Below, piece after piece: positions 1 to 12,290 of a stretch of 64,000 bases of DNA (positions are counted from its first letter, which is position 1; every line of letters starts with the position of its first letter). This stretch comes from Saxidomus purpurata (Eukaryota > Mollusca > Bivalvia > Venerida > Veneridae). Under the pieces are notes generated by a model, which did not search any database, was not told the origin of the DNA, and saw only the letters and a program-made list of their open reading frames with translations. The DNA is taken from assembly GCA_022818135.1 (NCBI GenBank), contig JAFMSR010000005.1:25832529-25896528 (forward strand). The letters run 5' to 3'. The translations under genes and the position numbers were made by a program.

Positions 1-2589
1 AAGCAATTTATCAAATTTTGCGAATTGTCTTGTCCTTTTATAATTACAAGTTTTGGACAAGAGTGGTGAGTTACAAATGTAGTTAATGTATACTTTTGTG
101 TGAATGTACGCACAAGTTTTAGTGTCTGATGGCGAATATAAGTAAACATCCAAGGCCTCTGAATCCATTTATCAATAATACTCTTCTTCCCTTGCCTCTG
201 AGTATTTCCCAAGACTTCTGCAGTGTTTTATTTCCGCATTGTTCTATAAAGAATCAATTCTGCTTCAGTCTTCTTACGAGAAAATGCTGCTTTCCTGTAT
301 TAGGGTAAAGATAATAAACCATTAAGAAATCGAATACCTTAAGGAAATGTAAAGAAAGTGCGCCGTTGGATCATATACAGGGAATTACGTACAGTGAATT
401 ATGTACATGGTATCCTTAACTTTGTACTTTTAAAAAAAAACATATCACAAGTACATTAAGTTACTTTTATTTTAAGTGATTACGAAATTTACTTACTACA
501 ATGTATTAATGCACTGCAATATCAAATCCCTAAAGAATACTAGAATATACTAGTATACTAACGGGCATCATCTTACGTAGAAAATGAATCTATACACAGT
601 CTGGCCTGGATGATTTTTTTATCATACTATATCATATACATTGTTGAAATACTATACACTTTCTTCTATATATAGAGAGAGCCAAGTGAGCTTCAAGTCT
701 ACAGAAACACTAGCAACAATTATACCGAAATATAACATCATATAAAAAGACCACGTTTTTCGTTATTTGTTTAATATACGGACACATCTTATTTTGAATC
801 TCGTAACTATGTAAAGCCTTAATTGGTTAATGTGTCTGTTGGCCATATAACGATAATAATTGTATGAAAAGTTTATAAGTAGAACTCTTAATGTTTTTTT
901 TAACAATTTATGAGTCCAATTGTTTAATAACACTATTATATTTTGATTCATGGTAAACGTTTATTTCCGCTGTTGCTTCCTCAGTGACAATGACTGTTTT
1001 TAACTTTTTATTGTTTCGGATAACACGATTTCAAGTTTGTAAAGAGGCCGAGGGAAGAGAAGATATAATGTTGTCTATCTCTTTCACAATCTTTCCGAAA
1101 TAAAATCCAATTATCTTTTAAAAGCTTTTCAATGTTAAGAGCCGTTTCTATTGTTCATGATGATACAACTTCAATTTTATAGCGAGACCCAGAGAGACGA
1201 AGATAAAATAAGGTTCATGTTAACCTTTCAGAATCGGATGATAACAATCCTTTTCAGTATAAATTAATAAAACAAAAGGATGTTGATTGCTTTTCATTGC
1301 TTCAGTGTTCAATCAGCAGAAAATTAATGAGCATTCAAATAAGCACACACGTACTTCATAAACATAATATAATACAAAAAGTTAACAAATATGTGCAAAT
1401 TATTATTTGATTTTTCTAAGTGGTTATAATTCTTTTACAATTCTCAGAAAAAATGCTAAATAGTAATAAACAAGTAGAACTTGACACTGTGTGTCTTCCT
1501 CCTACAGGAAATATAGGAAACCTTCATAGCTCATAGAAAGGAGAAGACATTGTACTTAATATGATGTTATACAATAAATGCGCAGCAAGTATGTTATGTT
1601 TTATGTGATGGTGCTCCTTGTTTTATATAACATTTAGATGCAGTTATTTTTTCTAAAAACGACATAGGCTGGTTAATGTCAATTCAACAGATTATAGTAA
1701 CACTATTATAAAAAGTATCGATTTTAAGAAATAAGGCTGCCAGAGAAAACTTGTAATTGTTTAGTATGTTATTTGTGAAGTGATTTCAGTAATACAGAAA
1801 TTATAAAGACATGCATAAAAGGTATCACTTCAGAAACATAAATATTACAGTTATTTCATATAAAGAAGTCCGAGAACAACTGCTTAGTACGTTGAAATAT
1901 TGTATCTCATGAAACGTTCATTTCAAGTTCTTTCTGTAAGTTTTCGCCATTGCACCATTTCATCATTCTATAATTGCATATTTGCATCGTCATTTCTCTA
2001 GTACAATATTCGTCTTAGCCATGTCTTACGATATATGGTTCGTTCTATTCATTGTGTTTATCAATAAACAGAAAACATGATGTCAAATGTAGATGAATAA
2101 CAAATAGAATTGAATAAGTAAAAGTGTGCTTTATTTTTGTTCTATCATGTCTTTTTATATCTTCGTCAAACATGTTTCTGTGCTATCTCTAATGATACAG
2201 AGAAATATTCGATGACAATACTGGCAAAAGATACGAGCATGTAAAATTTTTACAGAATAATGAACGTCAAACTTATATGTAACTTCAATTGCTGATGAAG
2301 TATTTGCTTGTTCAAATAATATCTAGATGTAGTTAGATATTATGATGAGGGAAGTTAAAATAAAATAAGTTGTCACTGACGAATCCTGTTACTAAGAATG
2401 TTTTTGTTCCGATTTGTTAATAATTAAAAATATATCATTAAAGCAACTTTACTAAGGTCTTTTGAGCTTTAGTAAGCTATTGACATTAGTCTTTTTTGTA
2501 CAAAGGTAGTACGAGAAGCGATAGCTAGTTAAATGCAGACAGTTCGTACATGTAATAGACGAAGTCGTAACAGATCCTAAATAACTGAC
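1..2589. other. AT-rich non-coding DNA
   Basis: No protein-like ORF, RNA gene or clear repeat was seen. The only open frame is a short low-complexity minus-strand frame near 763-951 with no family resemblance. Probably intergenic or intronic. Confidence 0.5.
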
Positions 2590-2870
2590 AGCTAAGAAAT
2601 ATTCTTTTAGACAATATATCAATCCTTAGCCACTGAATATTGGATTACGTAAGATGTGTTTTATTGCCTTTCAGCTCTGTATAGAATCCATTCTTCTGAC
2701 TCTGACGGGAAAACTGTTTTCCGATATTATGTTAGGGGTGAGACAATTAGCCATTAAGACACTGAAGCCCAGAAGAGGTGATTGTACTCTTAAAGTTATT
2801 ATTGGCACTGTGATAACCTACTATGGCCGCGATAGATGTGGGAAGAAATCTTAACAATTATTTAATTATT
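2590..2870 (+). repeat. Dispersed duplicate, copy 1 (pair at 16775-17035)
   Basis: About 280 bp match the segment at 16775-17035 in the same orientation, including shared strings such as 'ttttattgcctttcagctct' and 'aaaactgttttcc'. The copies differ by scattered substitutions and small indels. The open frame at 2654-2854 is not preserved in the second copy, so it is not supported as coding. This is either an old segmental duplication or an unrecognised repeat family. Confidence 0.75.
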
Positions 2871-3606
2871 CGGTCACTGTATGCTGTAAATGAGTTGCAA
2901 CTAATAAAGAAAAGTGTTATAAGTCTTTCAATAGAACTAACTACAAGATGGCTTTGTCTATCTTGATCTTTCCTACATGGACATTAAGATTATAAAATGT
3001 ATAAATTTTTCGGCATCGACAATAATTCATAAAACATGCCATTATTACGAGCATAATGCTTAACTGTTAACACCTTTTCCGTGACTAGCAGATGTAAAGA
3101 GTTACAACTACAAAATATGTTACGTTCCTATGTTAGTTTTTTTTCATATTCGTTTATAAATTTAAATAGCGACGAGTATTTAGTATTTCAAAAGCATATA
3201 TTTACCATCCTTTTAACCGTAATGTGTGTTATTTTGCATTTTACTGAAGCGTAGAACTTGTTATTTTCCATTAATATGTGTAAGAAAGTAATTCTTCACC
3301 AATAGCTACATAAAATATTCAGTAGTATGAAGTATGAGGTAATGGATTTTATAGTACGTAAATTTCGGTCTGAAGCTAGTGATTAACGAGATGTTGGTAG
3401 CATGTAAGAACTTACAAGAAATTAATATGTCTGTTGTTAGTTTGTACAACATGTACTCGCTCAGTTTGATTTTGCGCAAATTAAATTTTGAACAACTTGA
3501 TTTCTCGCCGGAAAGTTTTCTTGCATGTGTTCCTATATATGGGATTAAGAATACATGGTTGCGTTTGCATTCAATTTTTATTCATGTAGCGTCTCTGTTG
3601 CAAAGC
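2871..3606. other. AT-rich non-coding DNA
   Basis: Nothing recognisable. An 82-residue frame at 3379-3627 runs into the start of the following short transposon and has no motif. Confidence 0.45.
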
Positions 3607-3872
3607 TTAAAGGGACACACCCTATAACTGATGTCAAACTAAATAACCTCCGAAATATAAATAATAGATATTTTGGAAGTTATATAACTTAACCTAAAAG
3701 TTTCAGCTATTTATTACAGAAAGCCTCTATATTGATCAATTATGGTAAAATGAGGCATTTTTTGCCATAGGTTCTTCTTTGAAATTGTATTTATTTATCA
3801 TTTTACGTTCATTGAACACATAATCTATGTTTCGAGAATATAATCTGCTAGATGTAGGGGGTGCCTCTTTAA
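3607..3872. mobile_element. Short non-autonomous DNA transposon with TTAA ends
   Basis: A 266-bp unit begins TTAA-AGGGACACACCCTA and ends in the imperfect inverted form TAGGGGGTGCCTCT-TTAA. The TTAA at each edge fits a TTAA target duplication, as used by piggyBac and Kolobok elements. No coding capacity is present. The interior from the right end (sequence around 'ctagcagattatattc' and 'cctcattttacca') recurs in inverted orientation at 34986-35100, so this is a real repeat family. Superfamily assignment is inference. Confidence 0.7.
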
Positions 3873-4434
3873 ATCATAATCAAAGCAACTATAATGCTTT
3901 TACTAGTACATAGTGTATTTTAAAGTTTAGAATTTAAGGATATATCATATTGCATAGAAATAACCGTTGTATAACGAAATAGAATAAGTTTCGAAAACAG
4001 CTGTAAACATGTCTTTTGTCCTAGACAAGGTAAAAAAACTGCAATTGAAACAAGTTTTCTTTTTTTGAACGTATACTGATGCACAAGAGATAGCTTTTAC
4101 GTTTTAGTAAATATAAAGGAACATGATTAGAATATGTTTTTTATTCCTTTTGCATTCATAAGCCTTATTGAGTTGTCTCACATATATGTAGATGTTCCAT
4201 GTTAGTATATTACATTTATTTCAATTAAAAGCATTTACAGATGCAGAGCAATCTAAATTTACATAAAAAATGTCTGGAATATTATTTGAAGATGATTTTA
4301 TTATTCCGCTCCATTGTCCCTAATGGGTTCCATTTATTTCTCTACAATAGCCGAATGTTTGCCAAATATCAAAGTCACATGAAATCAGTGCCTTTCTATT
4401 TTGGGCCTATGTAGAAAGCTAATTTTGATTAATA
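3873..4434. other. AT-rich non-coding DNA
   Basis: No ORF or repeat recognised between the two transposons. Confidence 0.4.
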
Positions 4435-5930
4435 TGGATCTACGGAAGCGTATAATGGTCGACAGTTACTGTTTATATCAACTAGACATGTGTGTGGTAA
4501 TATGTTGACTTTGCTTGATAATATTTTGCAATTGTGCGTTATGTCATGATAAAATAAAACAATTGATTAAAAACAGAGCTGTTTGTTTTCGTACACGTTA
4601 GACGTCAAAAGCAATCACAATATAATATCTTGCTAAAACTATTACTAAACAAACTTTTTTCCCGAATACGACACATATATTTGGCAAATCAAGTTCTTAT
4701 CTGACGTATTTTTCTCGCGCAAAGCTGAAACCGAAAACAATCATTTACTCTACAGCCCTCGGCTATAATGAATTACAAGAGGGCCAAGATGGTCCTATAT
4801 CGCTATCCTGTCCCAAAGACAAAAAGTAAGTCTAAAGTCATGATCAATGCCAACCGCTGACAATTTTTTAAAATCTCTTTACGAAACGGTAAACACGTTC
4901 CAAACGTAGGTTTAAAAACAATGTACAAAGTGACCTAACTTTTTACCAGATGTTACGCAGTTTCGGTCTTGACTAAAGTTCACCAAGACAAACTTTCTTT
5001 CAAGTTCATCTGACTGATGCCGGTGTGTCAAATGTGGCATCTAGAGTTCGTAGATGTTTCTATTATTTTACCTGGTGTCCTACTTTTGACCCCTGACCCC
5101 ACGAATCCCAGTTTAAAACTAAACATAGAGTTCATCAAAACAAACATTCTGATTAATTTTCAAGATGATTTGATTCAAAATGTAAATTCTAGAATGTTGA
5201 TGTTCTATGAGTTCACCTTGTGATCTAGATTTTATGATGTGACCAAATTTCAAACTTGACATAGCATTTATCAAGACATCCCGGGTGATTGGGTGCAAAT
5301 TTGGCTTCTGGAGCTATCACGAGTTTTTTCATTTTTTTACCTGGTATCCTAGGTTTTGATCACACGTAATATAGTTTCTTTCTTGTCCTATATTTTATCA
5401 AGACAAACATTCTAACAAATTTTACGGTTTGGTTGGGTACAAATGTGGTTTCTACATATTTGGAATATTTTTATTATTTGACATGGTCTATGATTTGACC
5501 CCGCGTGACCTGGTTTCACTTTCGGTCGAGAGATCTCAAGAAAAATATTCTGACCAATTTTCATGACGATTGTTCTTATAGAATGTTCAGACGGTAAGTG
5601 TGGACAGACGACAGACAGGCAAGCAGGCTAGGGTGAGCTCAAAGAGAACTTTCCCAGCTATCTACCTAGTTTCACCGACGTCGGGCTAAATATTAACTCA
5701 TTTTCGTAATAAATTATCTTACACAAGCAAGATAAATCTTTCATGCAATAACTATACCGTTCAAAATGATTTTACTTGCTGTTCTTAAGGAACGAATGCT
5801 ACAATTTCATGCAATATTTCTATTACTATCTTGCTTTTCCCGTAAGATTTCAAACATGATGCGATATTTTCGCATCAAATCTACATAAATATCTAGCAAC
5901 TGGCGACCATTATACGCTTCCGTATGGATC
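4435..5930. mobile_element. Terminal-inverted-repeat element with 6-bp target duplication
   Basis: The element runs from 4441 to 5924 (1484 bp). Its ends are inverted copies starting TACGGAAGCGTATAATGGTC, with similarity extending about 30 bp with two mismatches. It is bracketed by the direct repeat TGGATC at 4435-4440 and 5925-5930. There is no transposase, so it is non-autonomous. The interior holds a bivalve tandem-repeat block (4735-5690). A 6-bp target site fits several superfamilies and is not diagnostic. Confidence 0.75.
4735..5690 (+). repeat. Bivalve-type 'tgaccc...tcatcaagacaaacattctga' tandem repeat block
   Basis: Degenerate repeats of roughly 130-170 bp share 'ttttgaccc', 'atcaagacaaacattct' and 'aattttcaagatgatt'. 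They are led by 'acaagagggccaagatgg' and end in a GACA-rich tail and 'gtgagctcaaagagaac'. This layout is very common in bivalve genomes. Short ORFs inside it (for example 5017-5223) are by-products of the repeats. Confidence 0.75.
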
Positions 5931-7059
5931 ACATAATTTTTACTGAGGGAAACAATCTGTCATTGGTAATTTTGCTTAATAAATTGACTGACACACTTCA
6001 AAACATCTCCAAAGATTAACACTTTTTTGTATTTTTCCAAACATCTTACAACTGGTCCAATATCTGTTCCTGATGTATTGATAACCTTTTACAGGACGAA
6101 TCAAATAACATTTGTCGTAACATCAATATTTACAGTCGCAGTGGTATGCACTGTAATATCCATTTAGTCTTAACCAATTTGACGAATATTTAACAAACAC
6201 AAGACGCGTATTTGAGTCCGTATATCAATATTTATCTTCCATATCGAGCCTCTGAATATTTTTGCCTCGGTTTTCTTAAATGTGTTTAATGACTGCTTGG
6301 TCTATAAAGATTCCATTTCGCTTATTTCTGCGATTATAACGCCGCCTTCCTCTACTTAGGTATAGATAATTAAGAAATCAAGAGCTCTGAGGATGTATCA
6401 GGAAAGCACAATAATAAATCAAATAAAGCGCAGTGAGATATGACGAATGTTGTTTTGTTGTTTCAATATACCAGCAAAAAAACTAAATTTTCAGTTCTCA
6501 TCAAATGTGATGTCCATCATGCAATTCTGCCAATGTCTTTGAATTGCGTTTCGAAATAACAGGGCATAGATGTAAGTATCGATTTAACTCGATCTACAAA
6601 GAGTCCGAGTTGCTATCCGTTGCGTAAATACTTTGTCGTAATGTACGTTGTCAATGTAAATAATGTTGTTACGGCGCTTGCTATCATTTTCATAGGCTTA
6701 TCGTTCGATGGTATATTTGTGTAGAGAAAAGTAATTTTTCAATGTTTATATAAACTAAATGATTCTACGAAGAATTCTGTTTATGTGTTTGTACTGTACT
6801 TGTTTTGGATACATGTAAAAAGCAGTAAGGGATAAACCTCAATAAAATGTAAATAAAAACGTTAATTAAATCTCAACATGCAAGTATCCATTTTGGGGTT
6901 CTTCTGATCTGCGTAATCTTATCATAGGTACGTGTAAATACTTTCTATGGCACATGGGTTACATTCTGACAAATTATAATAAAAGATACACCTACAAGTT
7001 TTAGATTTATTTATTAGCTATAGAAAAATTAAAAGCATAAACTATCGTTATATTAATCA
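5931..7059. other. AT-rich non-coding DNA
   Basis: No coding, RNA or repeat signal recognised. Confidence 0.4.
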
Positions 7060-8278
7060 GGGAGGGGTAATGCAAAATCTAATGCTAATGAATTGCTTAT
7101 GCATTAGATTTTCTTTAACTAACTTAAAGGCACCTAATGACTAATGTAGACATTTTTGGATTAGATCTAAATGCTAATTCAATGCATTGGATGTCTAAAA
7201 TTTGCTAATTAATTAGAAGTTCTGCATAAGCTGTTGTCACAGGTTGATAGATAAACACAAATTTTACAGTAAGGCTGTGTACAACTGTATCTGAAGTGTG
7301 TCTTTGATCATATAGAGATGACCTGAGCTATCATGTTATGTATATTGTAATTGCCATTTAAATATAAACGGATTTATTAAAATACATAATCATATGACTT
7401 GTAGCTATTTAAATATATTGTATTTAGGGTGTTAAAGCAAATTGAAGTTGTTTAGATGTATTTTGTTGTCAGGATTTGCTCAAAATGAACTCAAACAGTA
7501 ATTGACCACTTTGCCTAACTGCGAATAGATCAGTCAGCCCGGTTAGCTCAATCGGTAGAGCACGAGACTTGTAATCTCGGGGTAGCGGGTTCGATTCCCG
7601 GGGCTGACCAACTAAAATTACTAACAGTCTTTCGGATGAGACTAAAACCGAGGTCCCACGTATGGGTGCTATACACCTGGCATGTATAAGAATCAGGGGT
7701 GTCTCTGGAATTGGGATGCTTTCTGTATCTTGCACTATCCTCCGAATCCTAAAATAACTAACCTCTTCTGGGGGCGTTGTTCATATGGGAAAGCGGTACC
7801 AACGATAAAGCACTAATATACGATACGAATAGATCACTGTGACAGAAATGATTTGTAATTTAAGATCAGTGGACCACTTATAGATTTATAGTTTGTGAAA
7901 TTAAGAAGGCAGTTAGAGTTGCATGTAATGTGCAAACATGATTGTGCTGAATCACTTTGATGTGCCAAAAGTTTATTAAGTATTACAATAGTAAATTTTA
8001 GATACGAAAGTGAACTTACAAAAGTGATTAAACAAGAGACATGTGCTTGATAGTTATTTTTTTCTATTTTGAAGTTTGCTGTCTTCATGTGTCTTGTTTA
8101 TTTTGTAAATATGTTAAACTCAGAAGTAACAAAACTGAGTTCTAAATTTAGGTTTCAAATTGTTTGAGTCAATGCTATAGCTAATGCATTACTTTTGAAA
8201 TGATAGATAGATATCTGATATTTGAGCAAGTAATGCTAATTCAATGCATTAGATTTAGAAGTAATTGACCCCCCCCCT
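7060..8278. repeat. Possible element bounded by inverted 'tctaatgcatt' ends
   Basis: The left edge ('agggaggggtaat...aaatctaatgc...atgaatt') resembles the reverse complement of the right edge ('agggggggtcaattac...aaatctaatgcattgaatt') over about 40 bp. The motif TCTAATGCATT or its complement recurs at both ends and near 7165-7195. A complete SINE sits inside. No clean target duplication was found, so the boundaries are tentative. Confidence 0.4.
7533..7825 (+). mobile_element. tRNA-derived SINE (threonine-like head, anticodon TGT)
   Basis: The head at 7533-7610 has an A box (TAGCTCAATCGG, 7544-7555), an anticodon-like loop 'cttgtaa' and a B box (GGTTCGATTCC, 7588-7598). The outer 7-bp arms GTCAGCC and GGCTGAC pair, but two extra bases lie between the acceptor arm and the D arm. 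The head is followed by a body containing 'tctttcggatgagactaaaa' and 'cgaggtccca', familiar from molluscan SINEs. This makes it a SINE rather than a functional tRNA. The minus-strand ORF over it is a shadow. The 3' limit is approximate. Confidence 0.75.
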
Positions 8279-8314
<36 letters not shown>

Positions 8315-8383
8315 CCCCAAAAAAAAACCCCCCCCCCCCAAAAACCCCCCCCCCCCCCAAAAAAAAACCCCCCCCCCAACCCC

Positions 8384-8441
<58 letters not shown>
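8274..8441. repeat. Poly-A / poly-C homopolymer block
   Basis: Alternating runs of pure A and pure C (up to about 40 bases each) occupy this block with almost no other bases. The long Lys/Pro and Phe/Gly frames on both strands are artefacts of it. It could be a real low-complexity tract or a long-read assembly artefact. Confidence 0.9.
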
Positions 8442-8446
<5 letters not shown>

Positions 8447-9339
8447 CAGAATAATTGACCAACCACACACCAACACGAACCAACCTTAAGGCCTGTTACA
8501 CAGTGGGGACCCTGGCACCACACATGTGGGAGTAACACAACGGGTGTAAATGAAGATCATCTACAGTACCAGGCGGATGATTTTTATTATCTGACACACT
8601 GTCTGCAAAGTTCGCCCATACAGTCTGTAATTTTTTGAAGAACATCTATAACAACTCTTTATAGTATATTGTATATATTCATAGGAAACCAATGTACTGT
8701 ATTGTTGATAATTTGCATTTTATATCGGGGCGGAGCTTAAAACTGGGAAAAACATGGTATTTCTACAAAAGAGAACAAATACAATAGCGCAACCAAGCAA
8801 ATGTGTCATAATACAAAATAGATGGATTACTGTTGACTTGAATAATTACATCATTTCTCGGAGGCTACGTCTCCTAGTAATAAAGTAATTTTCATAATCT
8901 ATATATTACTTTCAATCTCCCTTCCGATTCACGAGCCCATTCACCTTAATATACGCAACCAGTTACCGTGCTGAAAAACATTAGTAAAATTACTGAAAGT
9001 TTCCTTAGACAAGGATTTCAAAAAAAAGAATACATTTCAAGTAAGTTAACAAAAATCTTATTAATAACAGAAATTTCTTGAATCAGTTTATTTCAGAAAG
9101 GCTCATGGAAAATATCGTAAATACTTAGTTCTTACAATGCGTACGTGCAAAATTAAACGTATAAAGACATCAAGTAATCGAAGACCCTGATGAAACGTTA
9201 GAAATGCACAACCGTTAATGAATTATTAACATTTTCCATTTTCCGATAAGCAATTGATCTATCATAATGTAGCCCAAACGTAAATTTATCTTCAAATGTA
9301 TAAGGATAAAGAATAGCATAAGGAACATAAATATATACT
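8442..9339. other. AT-rich non-coding DNA
   Basis: Nothing recognisable. The 90-residue minus-strand frame at 9215-9487 overlaps the following repeat and has no family resemblance. Confidence 0.4.
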
Positions 9340-10372
9340 TAATACGTGGTTGGAAAACGTAACATGTAAGTGAAGTCGTGTATAGTTCTTTGAACAAAAT
9401 GTTATGAAATGAATGAAAATCGCCTAGGTAGGTCCGATACAAAAATGGGTTAAACCACTGTTCATTGTGCAGCTTTAAAATTGTCAAAAATTTGATTTTT
9501 CTATCTTAAATTCATGTAAACGTCAAATTATTTTATATGCTTATGTAACGTCTAATAAGAAGTGAAAAAAATTATTGTTCGGCCAGTATAAAAACCGATA
9601 TCAGTCAAACATGCCGGTATCTTCCGGTATCGGGTAAAGTGGTACCATTACGTAATTATGACTCGATTTTTAAAATTTAATATTTACAATCACACTTCAG
9701 TTTGTCTTTGAATGGAAGTATCACTGTGCAGTCACTGACAGTCTATTTCAATCAGGCATGTCATGTTGGAGCAAAAGAGTGACAGGTGGCCAACGTTTAC
9801 TAACTGGTCGGGATGCACTTCCTATTTTTATCAGACTGGTATACATGTTGTGTTATCAGACTGGTCTACAGCAATAAACTGACAGCTTGCCAAAGTTAAC
9901 TAATTAGTTGGTATGCTCTTTTAATAACGAGACTTTTCAGTAATCGTGAAAATATGCGTTGTTTTGTTCACAACCATTTTGACTGCAAACGATTTTGTGA
10001 GGATAGAGGCAGGGATAGTATTGTATATTCTGAGAATCACCTTGATGGAACATAGTGTTAACTTTGTTTTAATTAAAATAGGAATGAAAATAGGGATCGT
10101 TTATAAAATCTAAAAAATCCTGATGAAAACAAAAACGGAAAGAGCGTAAAGATAGATTAAAGCTTTTTCATGAATATACTTTCGTTTCTTTTTAATGAAA
10201 ATGGAAATGTGAAAGAGTTACTAAATGGTAATAGTCAAGTATTTGCTTTACACGAACCAAGAATATAAATTTATTCTGTCTCTGTTGTAAAGTTGCATCT
10301 CCTATTTCAAAATATTTACATGAACGCTTTGTTTCTAGGCCCGCTGCGATACGTAGTATCACAGTTTTTCTT
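9340..10372 (+). mobile_element. 1.03-kb duplicated element ending in a hairpin, copy 1
   Basis: Nearly co-linear with 53663-54687, with most positions identical and small indels. Similarity starts at 'taatacgtggttg' and stops just after CTGCGATAC-GTA-GTATCACAG plus 'tttttctt'. The terminal hairpin followed by an abrupt loss of similarity, with no inverted repeat at the other end, recalls Helitron/Helentron-type ends. No CTRR terminus and no Rep/helicase coding are present, so the class is uncertain. A subterminal 'ccggtatcttccggtatc' motif is shared by both copies. Confidence 0.7.
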
Positions 10373-10615
10373 GTTCACATTCAATCAGAGCATTAATCTA
10401 TATCTCTGATAAAGCCTTTGTATGGACCGAGAACGTCAGATTTCTTTACTTTCAGAACGATGAATTGGTGAAGCGTGTTCAAAGAAAACCTAAACATTAT
10501 AAGTATAAATGAAAAACGTAATTAAATATTTGACATTTAAGTTTTTCATTTCATTCTCTTATTTTCATATGGATACACTTTCCATTTACTTTATTCTTGA
10601 AAATTCTAGGGTGAA
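10373..10615. other. Unassigned AT-rich DNA
   Basis: Short unassigned spacer between the 1.03-kb element and the next SINE. Confidence 0.3.
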
Positions 10616-10850
10616 TATGCTGTGGCGTGGTTAAGCAGTTCTTTTAAAAACCCAAAGGACCTGCGTACAATTCCCGGGACAATCTCTGGCCAGTATTCCT
10701 AATATCATATATGTCTCAGACCACCAGCTGTAAATGGGCACACGTGATTAAAGTTGCCGACCCTCAATATGGCCAATATGTAATTTCATGGCATATCCTT
10801 TGGACGTCCATAACGTACTAAACCGTATACGCTGGTTAAGACAGGTTTTG
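10616..10850 (+). mobile_element. tRNA-derived SINE (Ser/Leu-like head), degraded
   Basis: An A-box-like TGGCGTGGTTAAGC (10623-10636) and a B-box-like GTACAATTCCC (10664-10674) are spaced as in a tRNA head. They are followed by 'accaccagctgtaaatgggc', a string frequent in animal SINE bodies. The 3' end is not defined. Confidence 0.5.
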
Positions 10851-12026
10851 CCTTCCATAGACTGAAGCGACAGTTACTGTACAGAACATGTTTTGTCTGT
10901 ATGAATTTAAAGGCTATGCCGACAGCTCCTGAATGTTGAAAACTCAGACGTCCGAGGCAATTGCTGACACTTTAAGACAACCTTGAAAATGACCTTGGAC
11001 AAAATTTTACCAGAATTGAAAATTTTCGTTTTACCAACGTTCGCGTACAGGCCCCTGTGGGATAGTGTTTTGAGTGCGTGCAAATATTTTTTCATAGGCA
11101 TAAAGCAGACATGTCGTACTCAAACCTAGGTATATTGGCATCTTATGAGAACGCTTAAAATCAACCTTTCGTTGGCAAAAAGAAGTCCATGCGCAGGGTA
11201 GCAGACAGGGTGACCCCTGTGCCTGACCTCTGTAGGTGGGTCAATGGAAATTTTACTTTCATGTTACAGCTCAATCTATTAGCTGACGTACACAACACGC
11301 GCATTCCGAATGTAGCATAACGTGATGTACAGTGTTTACAAAAACACATGCATGTCTTTCGAGAGTGTAACAAAAATATGCCGGCTGTGCAAAGGATATC
11401 ACGCGGGATCGTAAGTGCTACACGTGCATTTTAGAGCACCTCAACAGTATGTCTGTGCCGTACCGGACAAACCATATATACTTTGAATCAAGAGCTGATA
11501 CTAAATTACTAAAAGAGGTTTCGATTGTTTAATTTTCGAGCCAGGTCTATGCTCCTTTCGCCTGTTTAACTTAACAAGTGTTGATATCTCCGTCTCAAGA
11601 CTTCGTTGTATATTTATTTTAGTAATTCTAATTATTCTAACCCGACAAAATTGTTTTATTTAAACAGTCGATTGTTTAATGCGTAACAGTTGTTCTTCGT
11701 AAATGTTACATGAAATAGAAGAATTCTTTAAATCATTTTAGAAATTGTTCATATAGCCCTTAAACAATTTTTGACTGTAAAGTATGTTTCAATGACTCAA
11801 AAATGCCTTTTACAGTTTTTACTTACACCACTTTTCTGTATTCAATCAGAATAAATTATGGTCAGTTATCCTTACCAAGTCGTTAATTAATGAATTGAAT
11901 TCACACCAAAATACCCCAGGCTTTTTTTTCAAAACTTACTCTCCAACAAAAAAAGAATTATTCAAAATAGGTAAAGGCTTACGTATAAACTTGCAGTAAG
12001 GAATTTATTTATTCATTTAAAGGGTA
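10851..12026. other. Non-coding DNA without recognised features
   Basis: Two minus-strand frames (10907-11101, 11161-11373) are open by chance and show no motif. Confidence 0.4.
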
Positions 12027-12290
12027 GTTATACTTATTTATTTATTCTTGATTGCAAAACATGTTCTTCCAACAAAGATTGAGCGTATTCGAGACTCGTT
12101 CCAGATGGAATAATGTGAAGTGGAATAAATGTAGAAAAGTGGAATTATGTAGAAAGTGGAATTATGTAGAATTATTGTACACTACCACCATGACACTGGT
12201 AGTGTACGTACCAGGGACTGTTCGATCCAGAGGCAAACAGCTTCCCACTATGCCATATCATGACGCACGACACTGAGTTATTTTCAAAGC
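12027..12290 (-). mobile_element. SINE-like element, antisense, with (AAATA)n tail
   Basis: Read on the minus strand it ends in 'ttgcaatcaagaataaataa', a tail shared with the elements at 13072, 18682, 32107 and 51151. Inside is a minisatellite of 17-19-bp units (12117-12169, 'agtggaattatgtagaa') and a hairpin with 9-bp arms ACACTACCA/TGGTAGTGT around 12179-12205. The head is too degraded to assign to a tRNA. The plus-strand frame at 12052-12276 is not supported as coding. Confidence 0.5.

Noticed and set aside
7533..7610. Functional tRNA-Thr gene
   Set aside because: Two extra bases before the D arm and direct continuation into a SINE body argue against a working tRNA.
7469..7735. Minus-strand ORF with ESNPLPRDYKSRALPIELT
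   Set aside because: Antisense of the tRNA-like head at 7533-7610.
8241..8538. Phe/Gly- and Lys/Pro-rich ORFs
   Set aside because: Direct translations of poly-A and poly-C runs; no biological protein.
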